Position numbers and translations under genes: made by a program. The notes under the pieces are model-generated. The model saw only the letters and a list, made by a program, of their open reading frames with translations, ran no database searches and was not told where the DNA came from. Shown here in pieces: positions 55,157 to 63,493 of a stretch of DNA of 64,000 nucleotides (position 1 is the stretch's first letter; every line of letters starts with the position of its first letter). The stretch comes from Bacteroidota bacterium. GTDB lineage: Bacteria > Bacteroidota > Bacteroidia > J057 > JADKCL01. The stretch spans positions 1 through 64,000 of the forward strand of contig JADKCL010000073.1 in the NCBI GenBank assembly GCA_016718825.1, written 5' to 3'.

Positions 55157-55566
55157 TTTTCTTTGACCATCACGCGGTCCGTTCCGTCAAACTCGGGTGC
55201 TTGAATGGAAAGCACCTTGAGGATGCCCTTTTTGACCTTCACGGAATGTGCTGTTCCCTTGGGAATGAAAAAAATGTCGCCCTTCCTGATGGAAAGTCGT
55301 TGGTCGCCCAGGGTCATTTCGGCCTTGCCTTCCAGGATCATCACGGTTTCGCTGTGGGCAGCATGGTAATGCGCGGGCACCCGCTGCTTGATCCAAATGA
55401 CGAATCCGGAGGCCTTGTCGTCACCAAAGATGCGCTTGACCAGCACATTGTCAAAGGTCGTATCCGGCTGAATGGCCTTTGCCTGACTTTGGAAGGGCAT
55501 TTGGGCAGGAAGAAAAGTGCATCCGATCAGGGCAAAAAGGAATCCGAGACTTATCCAACGTTTCAT
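55153..55566 (-). CDS. Exported single-domain cupin protein
   Basis: The ATG at 55566 gives a signal peptide or lipobox (MKRWISLGFLFALIGCTFLP). The cupin motifs are visible: PAHYHAAHSETVMILEGKAE supplies two His and a Glu of motif 1, and GDIFFIPKGTAHSVKVKKG gives the motif 2 His. A metal-dependent enzyme or sugar-binding protein is possible; cupins of this length are diverse. The long upstream part of the frame is not used, since it overlaps the divergent gene at 55605. Confidence 0.75.
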   Translation of the reverse strand: MKRWISLGFLFALIGCTFLPAQMPFQSQAKAIQPDTTFDNVLVKRIFGDDKASGFVIWIKQRVPAHYHAAHSETVMILEGKAEMTLGDQRLSIRKGDIFFIPKGTAHSVKVKKGILKVLSIQAPEFDGTDRVMVKEN

Positions 55567-55604
55567 CTTGTCGTTTTTCCCAAAAATAGAGAAATTGCAC
55601 AAGC

Positions 55605-55898
55605 ATGGTAACGATGGCAAATTTCTCGAATGGTTGGATGCTCCCTTGTCCTGTGAAGGCTGGGTTGGGCATTGACTGTCCGGGTTGTGGTTTCCAACGT
55701 GCGTTTTTTGCGTTGCTGCAGGGTGATTTTGCCGAATCCTGGCATGATTATCCGCCGTTGATTCCTTTTTTGGTGACCCTGATCGTTTTGCTCGTCGCAT
55801 TGAAAACAAAGTCCCGTTTCCGAATGCCCGCTCTTGTGGCTTCTCTAACAGTGACTTGCGTCGCGATTTTCGTCAACTATGCCTTCAAAATGTATTGA
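55605..55898 (+). CDS. DUF2752 membrane protein
   Basis: The 97-residue protein contains CPVKAGLGIDCPGCGFQRAF, the DUF2752 signature C-P-x5-GI-x-CPGCG-x-xRA, then two membrane helices (IPFLVTLIVLLVAL and ALVASLTVTCVAIFVNYAF). Cysteines near the membrane suggest metal or redox binding. The function is unknown. It is followed after 30 bases by a DUF4190-like gene, a pairing that is common in Bacteroidota. Confidence 0.85.
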   Translation: MVTMANFSNGWMLPCPVKAGLGIDCPGCGFQRAFFALLQGDFAESWHDYPPLIPFLVTLIVLLVALKTKSRFRMPALVASLTVTCVAIFVNYAFKMY

Positions 55899-55928
55899 TT
55901 TGCTCCTTCCTACTCTACACTCAACATC

Positions 55929-56360
55929 ATGGCAGAAAGTCCAAATAACGAAACCCCCTTCGAAGATCCATTTGAAAGCAAAGTGGTGCGCGACCCCTTT
56001 GTGGATGACCATTTCAGTGGCAGAAACAACAACTACAGCGGCAATCAGAATACCAATTCCAACGCGGGAAGCTCATGGTCTGAGAACTTGCCTGATTCCA
56101 CCGCCGTCCTGGTTTTGGGAATATTGTCGATCATCGGATCCTTTTGTTACGGCATCGTGGGCCTGATCTTGGGCATCATTGCCGTGGCTTTGGCGGGACG
56201 TCCGGAAAGGCTCTACAAGCAGAATCCGACCAAATACTCGTCGTCTTCCTACAGCAATTTGAAGGCTGGCAGGGTCTGCGGAATCGTTGGAATCTGCCTT
56301 TCAGCGGTGATCGTCTTGGCAATGTTGGGCTTGTTCATGGCGGCTGTAGGGAATTTTTGA
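55929..56360 (+). CDS. DUF4190/CCC-motif-like membrane protein
   Basis: An acidic, Asn-rich cytoplasmic N-terminus (FEDPFESKVVRDPFVDD; NNNYSGNQNTNSNAGSS) precedes two helices: STAVLVLGILSIIGSFCYGI plus VGLILGIIAVALA and VCGIVGICLSAVIVLAML. The LxLGILSIxxxxCYGIxGLILGIIAxxLA pattern and the KLYxxNPxxYSxSSYxNLKAGRxC loop match the so-called CCC motif membrane proteins; only one Cys of the usual Cys triplet remains. The function is unknown. Confidence 0.8.
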   Translation: MAESPNNETPFEDPFESKVVRDPFVDDHFSGRNNNYSGNQNTNSNAGSSWSENLPDSTAVLVLGILSIIGSFCYGIVGLILGIIAVALAGRPERLYKQNPTKYSSSSYSNLKAGRVCGIVGICLSAVIVLAMLGLFMAAVGNF

Positions 56361-56413
56361 CCCATCTGCCGGGGAAATCCAAAAGCGGATATGAACCTTG
56401 CGAAAACAAAAAA

Positions 56414-56528
56414 GTCGATCCGAAGACCGCTTCGTGCAAAAAAAAGTCGATCCGAAGACCGACATTTCGTAGCGAAGGAGCATCAATCGCTCGACCCGCA
56501 AAACAAAAATGTCGATCCGAAGACCGAC
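56414..56528 (-). terminator. Three tandem UUCG hairpins after tRNA-Met
   Basis: On the minus strand each unit reads GTCGGTC-TTCG-GATCGAC (units at 56511-56528, 56446-56463 and a shorter 56414-56429), a seven-base-pair stem closed by a C(UUCG)G tetraloop and followed by T-rich tracts. In the first unit flanking ATTT/AAAT extend the stem. Between units one and two lies a partial copy of the tRNA 3' end. The array terminates tRNA transcription and perhaps also the convergent DUF4190-like gene. Confidence 0.8.
56465..56497 (-). repeat. Duplicated tRNA-Met 3'-end fragment
   Basis: The plus-strand words TTCGTAGCGAAGGAG and CTCGACC occur here as they do at the 3' end of the real tRNA (56531-56563), with a shortened and altered middle. 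It is a remnant of duplicating the tRNA tail plus terminator. Confidence 0.7.
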
Positions 56529-56534
56529 ATTTCG

Positions 56535-56608
56535 TAGCGAAGGAGAGAATCGAACTCTCGACCTCAGGGTTATGAATCCTGCGCTCTAACCATCTGAGCT
56601 ACCTCGCC
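56535..56608 (-). tRNA. tRNA-Met (CAU anticodon)
   Basis: Read on the minus strand the gene begins GGCGAGGTAGCTCAGATGGT and ends CTCTCCTTCGCTA. The acceptor stem pairs GGCGAGG with CTTCGCT (two G-U pairs); the D arm is GCTC..GAGC; the anticodon loop is TTCATAA; the T arm is GAGAG-TTCGATT-CTCTC with the expected TTCGA. The discriminator is A and CCA is not encoded. The CAU anticodon means elongator Met or lysidine-modified Ile2; the first acceptor pair is G-U rather than the mispaired initiator type, so it is not obviously initiator. One anticodon-stem position (A-C) is mismatched. Confidence 0.9.
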
Positions 56609-56828
56609 AAGTAGCACCGCCCAATAATTTGGAGCGGAAAAAATTGGACTGCAAATATAGCGGATGGAAATAGAAATGTAAAGCGTTCCACAAAAAATCC
56701 TCTTAAGAATTGATAAAATGCCATTTGAAGGCACATTGCTTGGCCCTTTCAAACAAAAATCATAATTTGTGATTCGTTTTAAGAACATCAGCTAGCTTCT
56801 AAAGTCAATTCACTTTGCCAAAAGGATT

Positions 56829-59477
56829 ATGAGAAAAGCCCTTTACTCAGTTCAATTTGTTCTGCTTTTTGCCCTTCTATGGATTGCAGTTCCCGAAAAT
56901 TTATCGGCGCAATTATGCGTGAATACGCAACTGGGAGGACAGTCTGGATGCGTTCGCAGCAATTTCTACCGCGGCGAAATCGTGCCTTCCAATGGAGCGG
57001 CACCACTTTCAGTGAGCCCATACAGCCCGGGGGAGTATTTCAGAATGCCTGTTCTGGCGGGAGGTTGCTATACGGTTAGCACGTGCGGAGCACCTTTTGA
57101 TACGCAGATCAACATCTTTGAAGGCAATGCCACTACGGGACCTTTTGCCTATGATGACGACAGTGGCCCACTTTGCGGTGGATTGACGGCCTCCTGCTCG
57201 ATGGTGCCTAACTTTACTGACTATGCCCGCGTCGATGTACGTCAATACTCCTGTCAGCCTGGCGGATCTTCCTCGATCACGATCACAGTGCAGCAAAACA
57301 ACAACTTGTCCATCACATCCTCATCCACGAGTCTTTGCCAAGGTCAAACACGCGCATTGACTGCCACCCCTGCAGCGGTGACAGGCGCATTGCCAAATTC
57401 AGGAAGCGCTGGCGTTTTCTCGGGTACAGGAGTTTCAGGAACCGTTTTCACTGCGCCTGTCCCTGGAGGCAACAACCAGAACTATACCATTACCTATTCT
57501 TTCGGATATGTTTCCACCACGCAGCAAATCACTGTTTTCCATGCCCCAAGTACTGCGGCAGCAGGAGCAAATCAGACGGTTTGCGCAGGTAGCACCGCAT
57601 TGGCTGCCAACAATCCAGCGTTTGGAACAGGTACTTGGACCGTGGTCAATGGTACTGGAACCGTTACCAATCCAGCATCACCGACATCGGCTGTTACGGG
57701 TTTGACACCTGGCCAAAGCACTGCCTTGGTTTGGACGATCAGCAACGGACCTTGCACATCTACAAGGGATACTGTCGTCATTTTCAGAGATGTCGATCCT
57801 ACCGTTGCCAATGCTGGCCCCGATCAATCAGTTTGTGACTCTGTGATAACCCTCGGCGGCAATGCCGCAGTCGTCGGAGCTGGAAACTGGACACTGATTG
57901 CCGGAACGGGCGCCATTTCGAATGCCGCCAATCCCAACTCCGCTGTAACTGGCCTCGGTGTCGGTGCAAACTCATTTGTCTGGACGATCACGAATGGCGT
58001 TTGCCTTTCCACATCTGACACGGTGACCTTCACGCGCGATGCGGTGGCTCCGGCAGCCCTTGCCGGTCCCGACAAGGACATCTGTGAGTCATTTACGACA
58101 TTGACGGGGAATATTCCAGCCTACGGCCAAGGAACATGGACGATTTTGAGCGGATCAGGCGTTGTCACCACGCCCAATTCACCCAACTCAACCATCACCT
58201 CCATCAATACGGGGACCACAGTTTTGACTTGGACCATCAGCAACGGCACCTGTCCTCCAAAATCAGATACGATGGAGATTACCCGCAGTGCCTTGCCCAA
58301 TCCACCTACAGTTACTGGCAATCAAGCGGTTTGTTATGGTGAATCCGTGACCCTGACTGGAAGCAGCACTGCGAATAACCCTTCCTACGTATGGTGGGAC
58401 GCACCTGCGGGTGGCAATGCCATCGCGGGTGGGCCAACTTACACTTCACCTCCCCTGGCTTCGGCACTCGTCGTCTATCTTGAGGTCACCGATGGCACCA
58501 CACAGTGCCCAAGTACGCGTACACAATACAACGTGAACGTCAATCCATTGCCCATCATCGCGCTTGGAAACGATACGACATTCTGCGACAGCGATTCGAT
58601 CTGCTTGGATGCAGGCGCAGGCATGAACAGCTATCAGTGGAACAATGGTTCAACTTCCCGCATTGTTTGCACCAACCTTTCCGGTTTGTACTGGGTCGAA
58701 GTGTTGGATGGAAATGGATGCTTTGGAACAGATACTGTACAGTTGACTGCCGTCACCGCTCCCGTTGTAAGCTTGGGACCGGATTTGACACTTTGCAACG
58801 GCAATGCAAGCACGATTGGTGTGCCAAGTGTGCCTGGGGAAACCTACGCATGGAGCACGGGCGATACAACCCAATCCATTTCTGTGAGTGCAAATGGCAC
58901 GTATACCATCACGGTAACCAACGGAATCGGCTGTTCCACTTCAGATGATGTGGTCGTCACAGCACTCGTCACACCGGGCGCCGGCTTCTCGATCGACACT
59001 TCCAATTGTCCTCAAATCACGTTCAACGACAATTCAACAAATGCTGTGAACTGGAGCTGGAGCTTTGGAGATGGATCCAATAGCACCACAACAAGCCCTA
59101 GTTACAGCTATCAGGCTTCAGGAAACGGTACCTATACCGTCACTTTGGTGGTTTCAGGACCTTGTGGGGCCGATACGACCACGCAGTCCATCACCATTGA
59201 TTGTGTCGTCGGCATTTCCATGCCGAGCAACTTGTCGATCACGGTTTATCCAAACCCCAACGATGGCTTGTTCAAGGTAAGGTTCCAAGGACTCGAAGAA
59301 CCTGCCTTCTTGAATGTATTCAATGAATTGGGACAGGAGGTTTATTCCAAAGAAGTCGAAGGTTGTACCGGCGAATGCGACGAAATGGTGAACCTGCAAG
59401 GTGCTGCCGCTGGCGTTTACTTTGCCAAAATCAAAGTTGGCGATGCCGTGGTTTCCAAGCGTGTGATCATTCGATAA
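56829..59477 (+). CDS. Large T9SS-secreted adhesin-like protein with Ig-like/PKD repeats
   Basis: A signal peptide (FVLLFALLWIAVPENLSAQ) leads to a Cys-containing pre-peptidase-like domain (residues about 30-160; FDTQINIFEGNATTGPFAYD). Three tandem repeats of about 85 residues follow (about 250-500), each with AGxxQxVC or equivalent, GTGTWTVVNGTG, PNSAVTGL and VWTISNGxC landmarks. Then come an Ig-like unit (GESVTLTGSSTANNPSYVWW), two SprB-like modules (YQWNNGSTSRIVCTNLSGLY and YAWSTGDTTQSISVSANGTY), a PKD domain (NWSWSFGDGSNSTTTSPSYS) and the T9SS tail (ITVYPNPNDGLFKVRFQGLE, ending KRVIIR). It is likely a surface adhesin used in attachment or gliding. The gene is monocistronic with a perfect terminator. 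Confidence 0.85.
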   Translation: MRKALYSVQFVLLFALLWIAVPENLSAQLCVNTQLGGQSGCVRSNFYRGEIVPSNGAAPLSVSPYSPGEYFRMPVLAGGCYTVSTCGAPFDTQINIFEGNATTGPFAYDDDSGPLCGGLTASCSMVPNFTDYARVDVRQYSCQPGGSSSITITVQQNNNLSITSSSTSLCQGQTRALTATPAAVTGALPNSGSAGVFSGTGVSGTVFTAPVPGGNNQNYTITYSFGYVSTTQQITVFHAPSTAAAGANQTVCAGSTALAANNPAFGTGTWTVVNGTGTVTNPASPTSAVTGLTPGQSTALVWTISNGPCTSTRDTVVIFRDVDPTVANAGPDQSVCDSVITLGGNAAVVGAGNWTLIAGTGAISNAANPNSAVTGLGVGANSFVWTITNGVCLSTSDTVTFTRDAVAPAALAGPDKDICESFTTLTGNIPAYGQGTWTILSGSGVVTTPNSPNSTITSINTGTTVLTWTISNGTCPPKSDTMEITRSALPNPPTVTGNQAVCYGESVTLTGSSTANNPSYVWWDAPAGGNAIAGGPTYTSPPLASALVVYLEVTDGTTQCPSTRTQYNVNVNPLPIIALGNDTTFCDSDSICLDAGAGMNSYQWNNGSTSRIVCTNLSGLYWVEVLDGNGCFGTDTVQLTAVTAPVVSLGPDLTLCNGNASTIGVPSVPGETYAWSTGDTTQSISVSANGTYTITVTNGIGCSTSDDVVVTALVTPGAGFSIDTSNCPQITFNDNSTNAVNWSWSFGDGSNSTTTSPSYSYQASGNGTYTVTLVVSGPCGADTTTQSITIDCVVGISMPSNLSITVYPNPNDGLFKVRFQGLEEPAFLNVFNELGQEVYSKEVEGCTGECDEMVNLQGAAAGVYFAKIKVGDAVVSKRVIIR

Positions 59478-59493
59478 GATTTAGTACGCTCGC

Positions 59494-59532
59494 AAAACCA
59501 AAGGCCGCTTCATTGGAGCGGCCTTTGGTTTT
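59494..59532. terminator. Perfect 16-bp stem bidirectional terminator
   Basis: AAAACCAAAGGCCGCT pairs exactly with AGCGGCCTTTGGTTTT around the loop TCATTGG. The A and T tracts at both ends make it a terminator for the T9SS gene ending at 59477 and for the convergent gene ending at 59562. Confidence 0.9.
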
Positions 59533-59561
59533 TAGTTTAGGCTGAAATTGAACGCGTTGTC

Positions 59562-61586
59562 CTATTGCAACACGATTCCTTTGGACTGCGAAAGCTGGTA
59601 ATAATGATCCGCAGCTGCCTTGTCCCCGATCAATTGATACCTGCCGATCAACTTACGCCACCATACCGGATTTTGTCCATCCATTTCCAAAAGCGTCAAG
59701 ATGGGTTGAAAAGATTGGGTCGTGTCACCTTTGTCAAAATAGGTATCACTCAGGGCGTCGTAGTAGAATAAATAGCTGGCATTGCGGCCCAGGGCCTCCT
59801 CCAACGTCGCCAATGCAGCATCAAATTGGCCATTGCGCTCCTGCGCGCGCGCAAGGAACTCCCAATTGTCCTCCATTTCAGGTGCGCGAAGCCTTGACTC
59901 GTTGAGGGCGGTGGCTGCCTCGGCGTAGTTTCCCAGATAATATTCAGACATTCCTTTGGAATGCCACATATCGGCTTGACCGGGATAATGCCTCAAGCCT
60001 TCGGTACAAAGGGCAGCCGCGGCTTTGTAGTCGCCCCAACTTTGGTACAATCCGGCGAGGCGAATGTAAGCGTAGTAACTCTGTGGTGTAATCTCGATCG
60101 CTCGACGGTAATGCGTGATGATTTCCTGCTTCGCCTTGGCTTGATCTTTGGCAGTTTCATAGCCTTTGGCCAACTCGCTGGCATAGTAGTAGTGCGCACG
60201 GGCGCAGTTTTCCAGCAAGGGCAGATCGTGGGAAAACAAAGTCAAATTGTCCTTCCATACGCGGTTGCGGCTGAAAGTCATGCCTGAAAAAAGGAGGGAA
60301 ATGCCTAAAATTCCCAAGCTCAGCGCCTTGGCGCGTGACTTGAGGCTTGCAGCAATTTTTTCTGCTCCCTTTTTGAAGGCCATCAGCGGATTGGAACTTG
60401 GATCAATTCGAAGCAGAAAAAAAAGACCGTAAATGGTCGCGATGCAGAGTCCAAGGGACGGCGCAAACATAAATCGGTCTGCAATGGTATCGGCGAGCAT
60501 CAAAAACGGCAATTGCAGGTAGATGACAACGGTAGAAAGGAAAAACCAACACCCGTACAGCAGCGGCCGGTATCGATTCCAAAACAGAACTGTTCCTAGA
60601 ATCAACAATATCGGCAACAACATAGAAATTCCAAGCACCACAAAGTCCTTGCTCCAGGACTTCACCGGATAGACATCAAATCCGGAAAAATAGACCAAAT
60701 CATGGGGAAGGAAGAACTTTCGCGCATTCTCTGCAAGCAGAAACATGGAATTGCTGACATGCTGAAACTTGCTAGGGAGATTGACAGCGAGGCAATTGCC
60801 GAGATTGTTGCTTTCGATATAGGCGGTCGTGGTGACTGGACTCGCGGAGCCCGGCAATTTTCCGGTCAGGGCTAGAAACACACCTACCAAAACCAACAGT
60901 ATCAGCGGGAATTTCGCCAACCCGATCAATTTTTGCCTTTTGGTTCCTTCCAATAGCAACAATACCGTGAGTGGAATCACCGCAAAAAATGTCAAGGCAC
61001 CTTCCTTGCTCAGAGCCCCAAGCAAGAGGAAGAGGGCAGATCCCAGCAATTGGAGCCATTTTCCGGAGCGGTAATGCTTCACAAAAAACTGCAACGACAA
61101 CAGACCAAACATCAGTGAGAGGATTTCATCACGGCTTTTGATGTTGGCAACGGCCTCGACATGGATCGGATGAACCAAAAACAACAAGGTCACAAAAAAT
61201 GCGAATGCCGGATGGAATTTGGGAAATAGGTGCCGGAGCGTGCGGTACAACACCACACAGAGCAAGGCAAAAAGCAGCACATTCATCGCATGCGAACCTT
61301 TGGGATTCATCCCGAATAGCCCGATGTCGATGGAAAAGCTGCTCATTGTCACCGGCCTGTATCCCGTAAAATCTTCAAAATTTTCGCGGTTCCGGAATTC
61401 AAAATGACTGGGAATGGCAGAAAAACCTTGCTGCACACGCTTGTTGTACACCACCACGATGTCGTCGTCCCAGACATAGGCATGCGTCAAGGTGTTGCCG
61501 TACTGCACGAAGGCGAGCGCAAAAATCAACATTCCCCACAGGATTTCGGGGTGATTGGTCATCCATTGCTTGAACCTTGCCTTCAT
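59562..61586 (-). CDS. TMTC-like GT-C glycosyltransferase with C-terminal TPR repeats
   Basis: The first 430 residues form a polytopic membrane part that begins ILWGMLIFALAFVQYGNTLT, then HAYVWDDDIVV, GYRPVTMSSFSIDIGLFGMN, HAMNVLLFALLCVVLYRTL, HPIHVEAVANIKSRDEIL and LSKEGALTF. This series closely follows the animal TMTC proteins, which O-mannosylate cadherins from a polyprenyl sugar: the DDD and the HPIHVEAV-x-x-IxxRxE block contain their conserved acidic sites. From about 450 on come TPR units (YYAYIRLAGLYQSWGDYKAA; GLRHYPGQADMWHSKGMSEY). It probably transfers a sugar to exported proteins. It is separated by 40 bases from the next gene upstream. Confidence 0.75.
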   Translation of the reverse strand: MKARFKQWMTNHPEILWGMLIFALAFVQYGNTLTHAYVWDDDIVVVYNKRVQQGFSAIPSHFEFRNRENFEDFTGYRPVTMSSFSIDIGLFGMNPKGSHAMNVLLFALLCVVLYRTLRHLFPKFHPAFAFFVTLLFLVHPIHVEAVANIKSRDEILSLMFGLLSLQFFVKHYRSGKWLQLLGSALFLLLGALSKEGALTFFAVIPLTVLLLLEGTKRQKLIGLAKFPLILLVLVGVFLALTGKLPGSASPVTTTAYIESNNLGNCLAVNLPSKFQHVSNSMFLLAENARKFFLPHDLVYFSGFDVYPVKSWSKDFVVLGISMLLPILLILGTVLFWNRYRPLLYGCWFFLSTVVIYLQLPFLMLADTIADRFMFAPSLGLCIATIYGLFFLLRIDPSSNPLMAFKKGAEKIAASLKSRAKALSLGILGISLLFSGMTFSRNRVWKDNLTLFSHDLPLLENCARAHYYYASELAKGYETAKDQAKAKQEIITHYRRAIEITPQSYYAYIRLAGLYQSWGDYKAAAALCTEGLRHYPGQADMWHSKGMSEYYLGNYAEAATALNESRLRAPEMEDNWEFLARAQERNGQFDAALATLEEALGRNASYLFYYDALSDTYFDKGDTTQSFQPILTLLEMDGQNPVWWRKLIGRYQLIGDKAAADHYYQLSQSKGIVLQ

Positions 61587-61626
61587 TTTTCCAATCTAAT
61601 GCCTATTCTAAAAACTGCCAATACCC

Positions 61627-63489
61627 TCAATAATCGAATTCAAACCAAGTTTCGTGTCCAGCATCATAGCGAAGTACAGGACGGTAATCGCTCCATCGCC
61701 GATGCACCTTCCATAGAATGGGAATGTGCCGATGGTAAAAGGCACGCGAACGGTTGACTTTTCCGCTTCCCCACGTGCTGTCCGATTCTGCCTTGCGCCC
61801 ATGGCTCCATTGACCGATTTCCAAAGCACATATCTGCGGAAGGGCGATCGCGCCCATTTTCCGAAATTGCCCCTGCAGCGTGGTTGCGTCTCCCATTGCC
61901 TTGATCCAAAGCGATCTTCGGAAGATTTGAAGCGGCGCTGGAAGAAACTCCGCAATTTGAAGGTCAGTTGCAGCTTCAAATCTTGCCGTATCCCAGCGCA
62001 AAGGAGCCATTACACGTGAAAGCGACCTGCCTTCCATCTCAAAAGGAATTCCCGTAAGCCAATCCATCCCGGGAAATTGCCGGAAAATCTCCGCAATCTT
62101 GTGCAAATTGGAGGTTGCAGGGATAAATTCAGCGGAAAGAAGCTGAATCAACTGCCCACTTGCCGTCAAAATTGCCTTATGGATGCCTCCGAATGCTGAT
62201 TCCGTTGATTCTACCATCCGAATTTGACCATTTTTGTAGGCCAACCATACGTCTTCCGGCACTTTTCCCGGTTCGACGGCAAAAATCAGCTCCTTCCCCG
62301 GAAAATTCTCCTCCAGCATATACGTCAGGAGTTCGGAATGGCGGCCATCAGCAACGGCAATCAACGAAATGGCGGGCAATCTACGATCGGAAAGGTGCAA
62401 TAGCGGCGTTTTGGATGCTCCGAGGTAGTAACCGAATTCAAACTGAAGTTCGTCCTCCCCTTCAAATTCGGTATTGGAAGGAACAAGCCGAAAATCCTCG
62501 CCTGCGCTTCTCAAATGGAAATTTAATTCCAAGGGAAGTGCATTCGCAGCAAAACTCATGGCTGCCTTTCCGCCTTTTCGCCGCGTGAGCATCCACGGCT
62601 TGTCCAGGAATTGACGAGACTTCTGTCCCAATAGGTCCACGGCAAAATCATAACCCGCCAAGACGGGCGCAATCCGCTTCAAATTTTCTGCAATTGGCTC
62701 AAAATGTGCGTCATACACAGCCAATGAATCCGCGATCCGACCAAAATTCCATTCGCGATCTCCCATCAACAAGGGAACTTGAAACAAACCCTTGGTATTG
62801 GCATGTGCTCCAAAATCCTCAAAATTGGTCGTCAAAGCGTACCGCGGATAGGCAAAATATTTGTTGGTAACGATCAAATAAGCGGCGAACAACTTTTTCC
62901 AACTTTGGGCGGTCCATTGCTGGATATAGTCCGGAAGCTGCGGAAGTTGCTGAAAATGAACGCCCAACCAGCTCTCAAATGCCTGCCATTGTGCCGCGGT
63001 AAACGCTGCGCCCCAACTGCTGGGCAATTGCAAAAACCAGTTGTCCCATTGATCCATCCAGGGATGGAACGGCTGCAAACAGGATTCGGCGACGGCATAG
63101 CAATACAATGAAATGCCCGCAACCGCCTCATCTTCTGCAAAATAATCCAAGGCTTTCTGCGCATAGGCGTAGGCAAAGGGCGAAATCCCAAGATCGTCCT
63201 CGAGCAAGATGATACTGCCGTACCGTTGCGTCAATCCGCCGCAATGCAGGATATGTTGCCGCAAACCGAGGCGTTCCGCGTGCTTTTCGACGACCTTTTC
63301 ACCAAACTTCCAGACAAATTCATCTGCCAAATCGCCCACTTCTGGATACTCAAAATGGTCGATCGAAATGTGAAGAATGGTATTTGCAGGAAAATGGCCA
63401 TGGTCGAGTCCCTTCAACAACCTTTGCAAGGAGAGCGGCCGATTCCAGGCTGCAATGACAATGGCGGGTTGCGGAAGGGTATCTGCCAT
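61627..63489 (-). CDS. Glycosyltransferase with GnT-I/GT2-like N-terminal domain
   Basis: The ATG at 63489 gives MADTLPQPAIVIAAWNRPLS and LQRLLKGLDHG, the opening of a GT-A fold that acts on a nucleotide sugar. SIILLEDDLGISPFAYAYAQ provides the E-D-D-L metal-binding site placed as in the GnT-I (GT13)-like enzymes; DNWFLQLPSSWGAAFTAAQW is also typical of sugar-acceptor ends. After about residue 370 a second domain has LPAISLIAVADGRHSELLTY, a partial second GT2-like fold (EENFPGKELIFAVEP). It may be a two-domain enzyme. It lies four bases after the dehydrogenase gene, so both are co-transcribed. Product unknown. Confidence 0.7.
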   Translation of the reverse strand: MADTLPQPAIVIAAWNRPLSLQRLLKGLDHGHFPANTILHISIDHFEYPEVGDLADEFVWKFGEKVVEKHAERLGLRQHILHCGGLTQRYGSIILLEDDLGISPFAYAYAQKALDYFAEDEAVAGISLYCYAVAESCLQPFHPWMDQWDNWFLQLPSSWGAAFTAAQWQAFESWLGVHFQQLPQLPDYIQQWTAQSWKKLFAAYLIVTNKYFAYPRYALTTNFEDFGAHANTKGLFQVPLLMGDREWNFGRIADSLAVYDAHFEPIAENLKRIAPVLAGYDFAVDLLGQKSRQFLDKPWMLTRRKGGKAAMSFAANALPLELNFHLRSAGEDFRLVPSNTEFEGEDELQFEFGYYLGASKTPLLHLSDRRLPAISLIAVADGRHSELLTYMLEENFPGKELIFAVEPGKVPEDVWLAYKNGQIRMVESTESAFGGIHKAILTASGQLIQLLSAEFIPATSNLHKIAEIFRQFPGMDWLTGIPFEMEGRSLSRVMAPLRWDTARFEAATDLQIAEFLPAPLQIFRRSLWIKAMGDATTLQGQFRKMGAIALPQICALEIGQWSHGRKAESDSTWGSGKVNRSRAFYHRHIPILWKVHRRWSDYRPVLRYDAGHETWFEFDY

Positions 63490-63493
63490 ATAC

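Noticed and set aside
55567..55809. N-terminal extension of the cupin protein
   Set aside because: It would overlap the divergent DUF2752 gene; the signal peptide begins at 55566.
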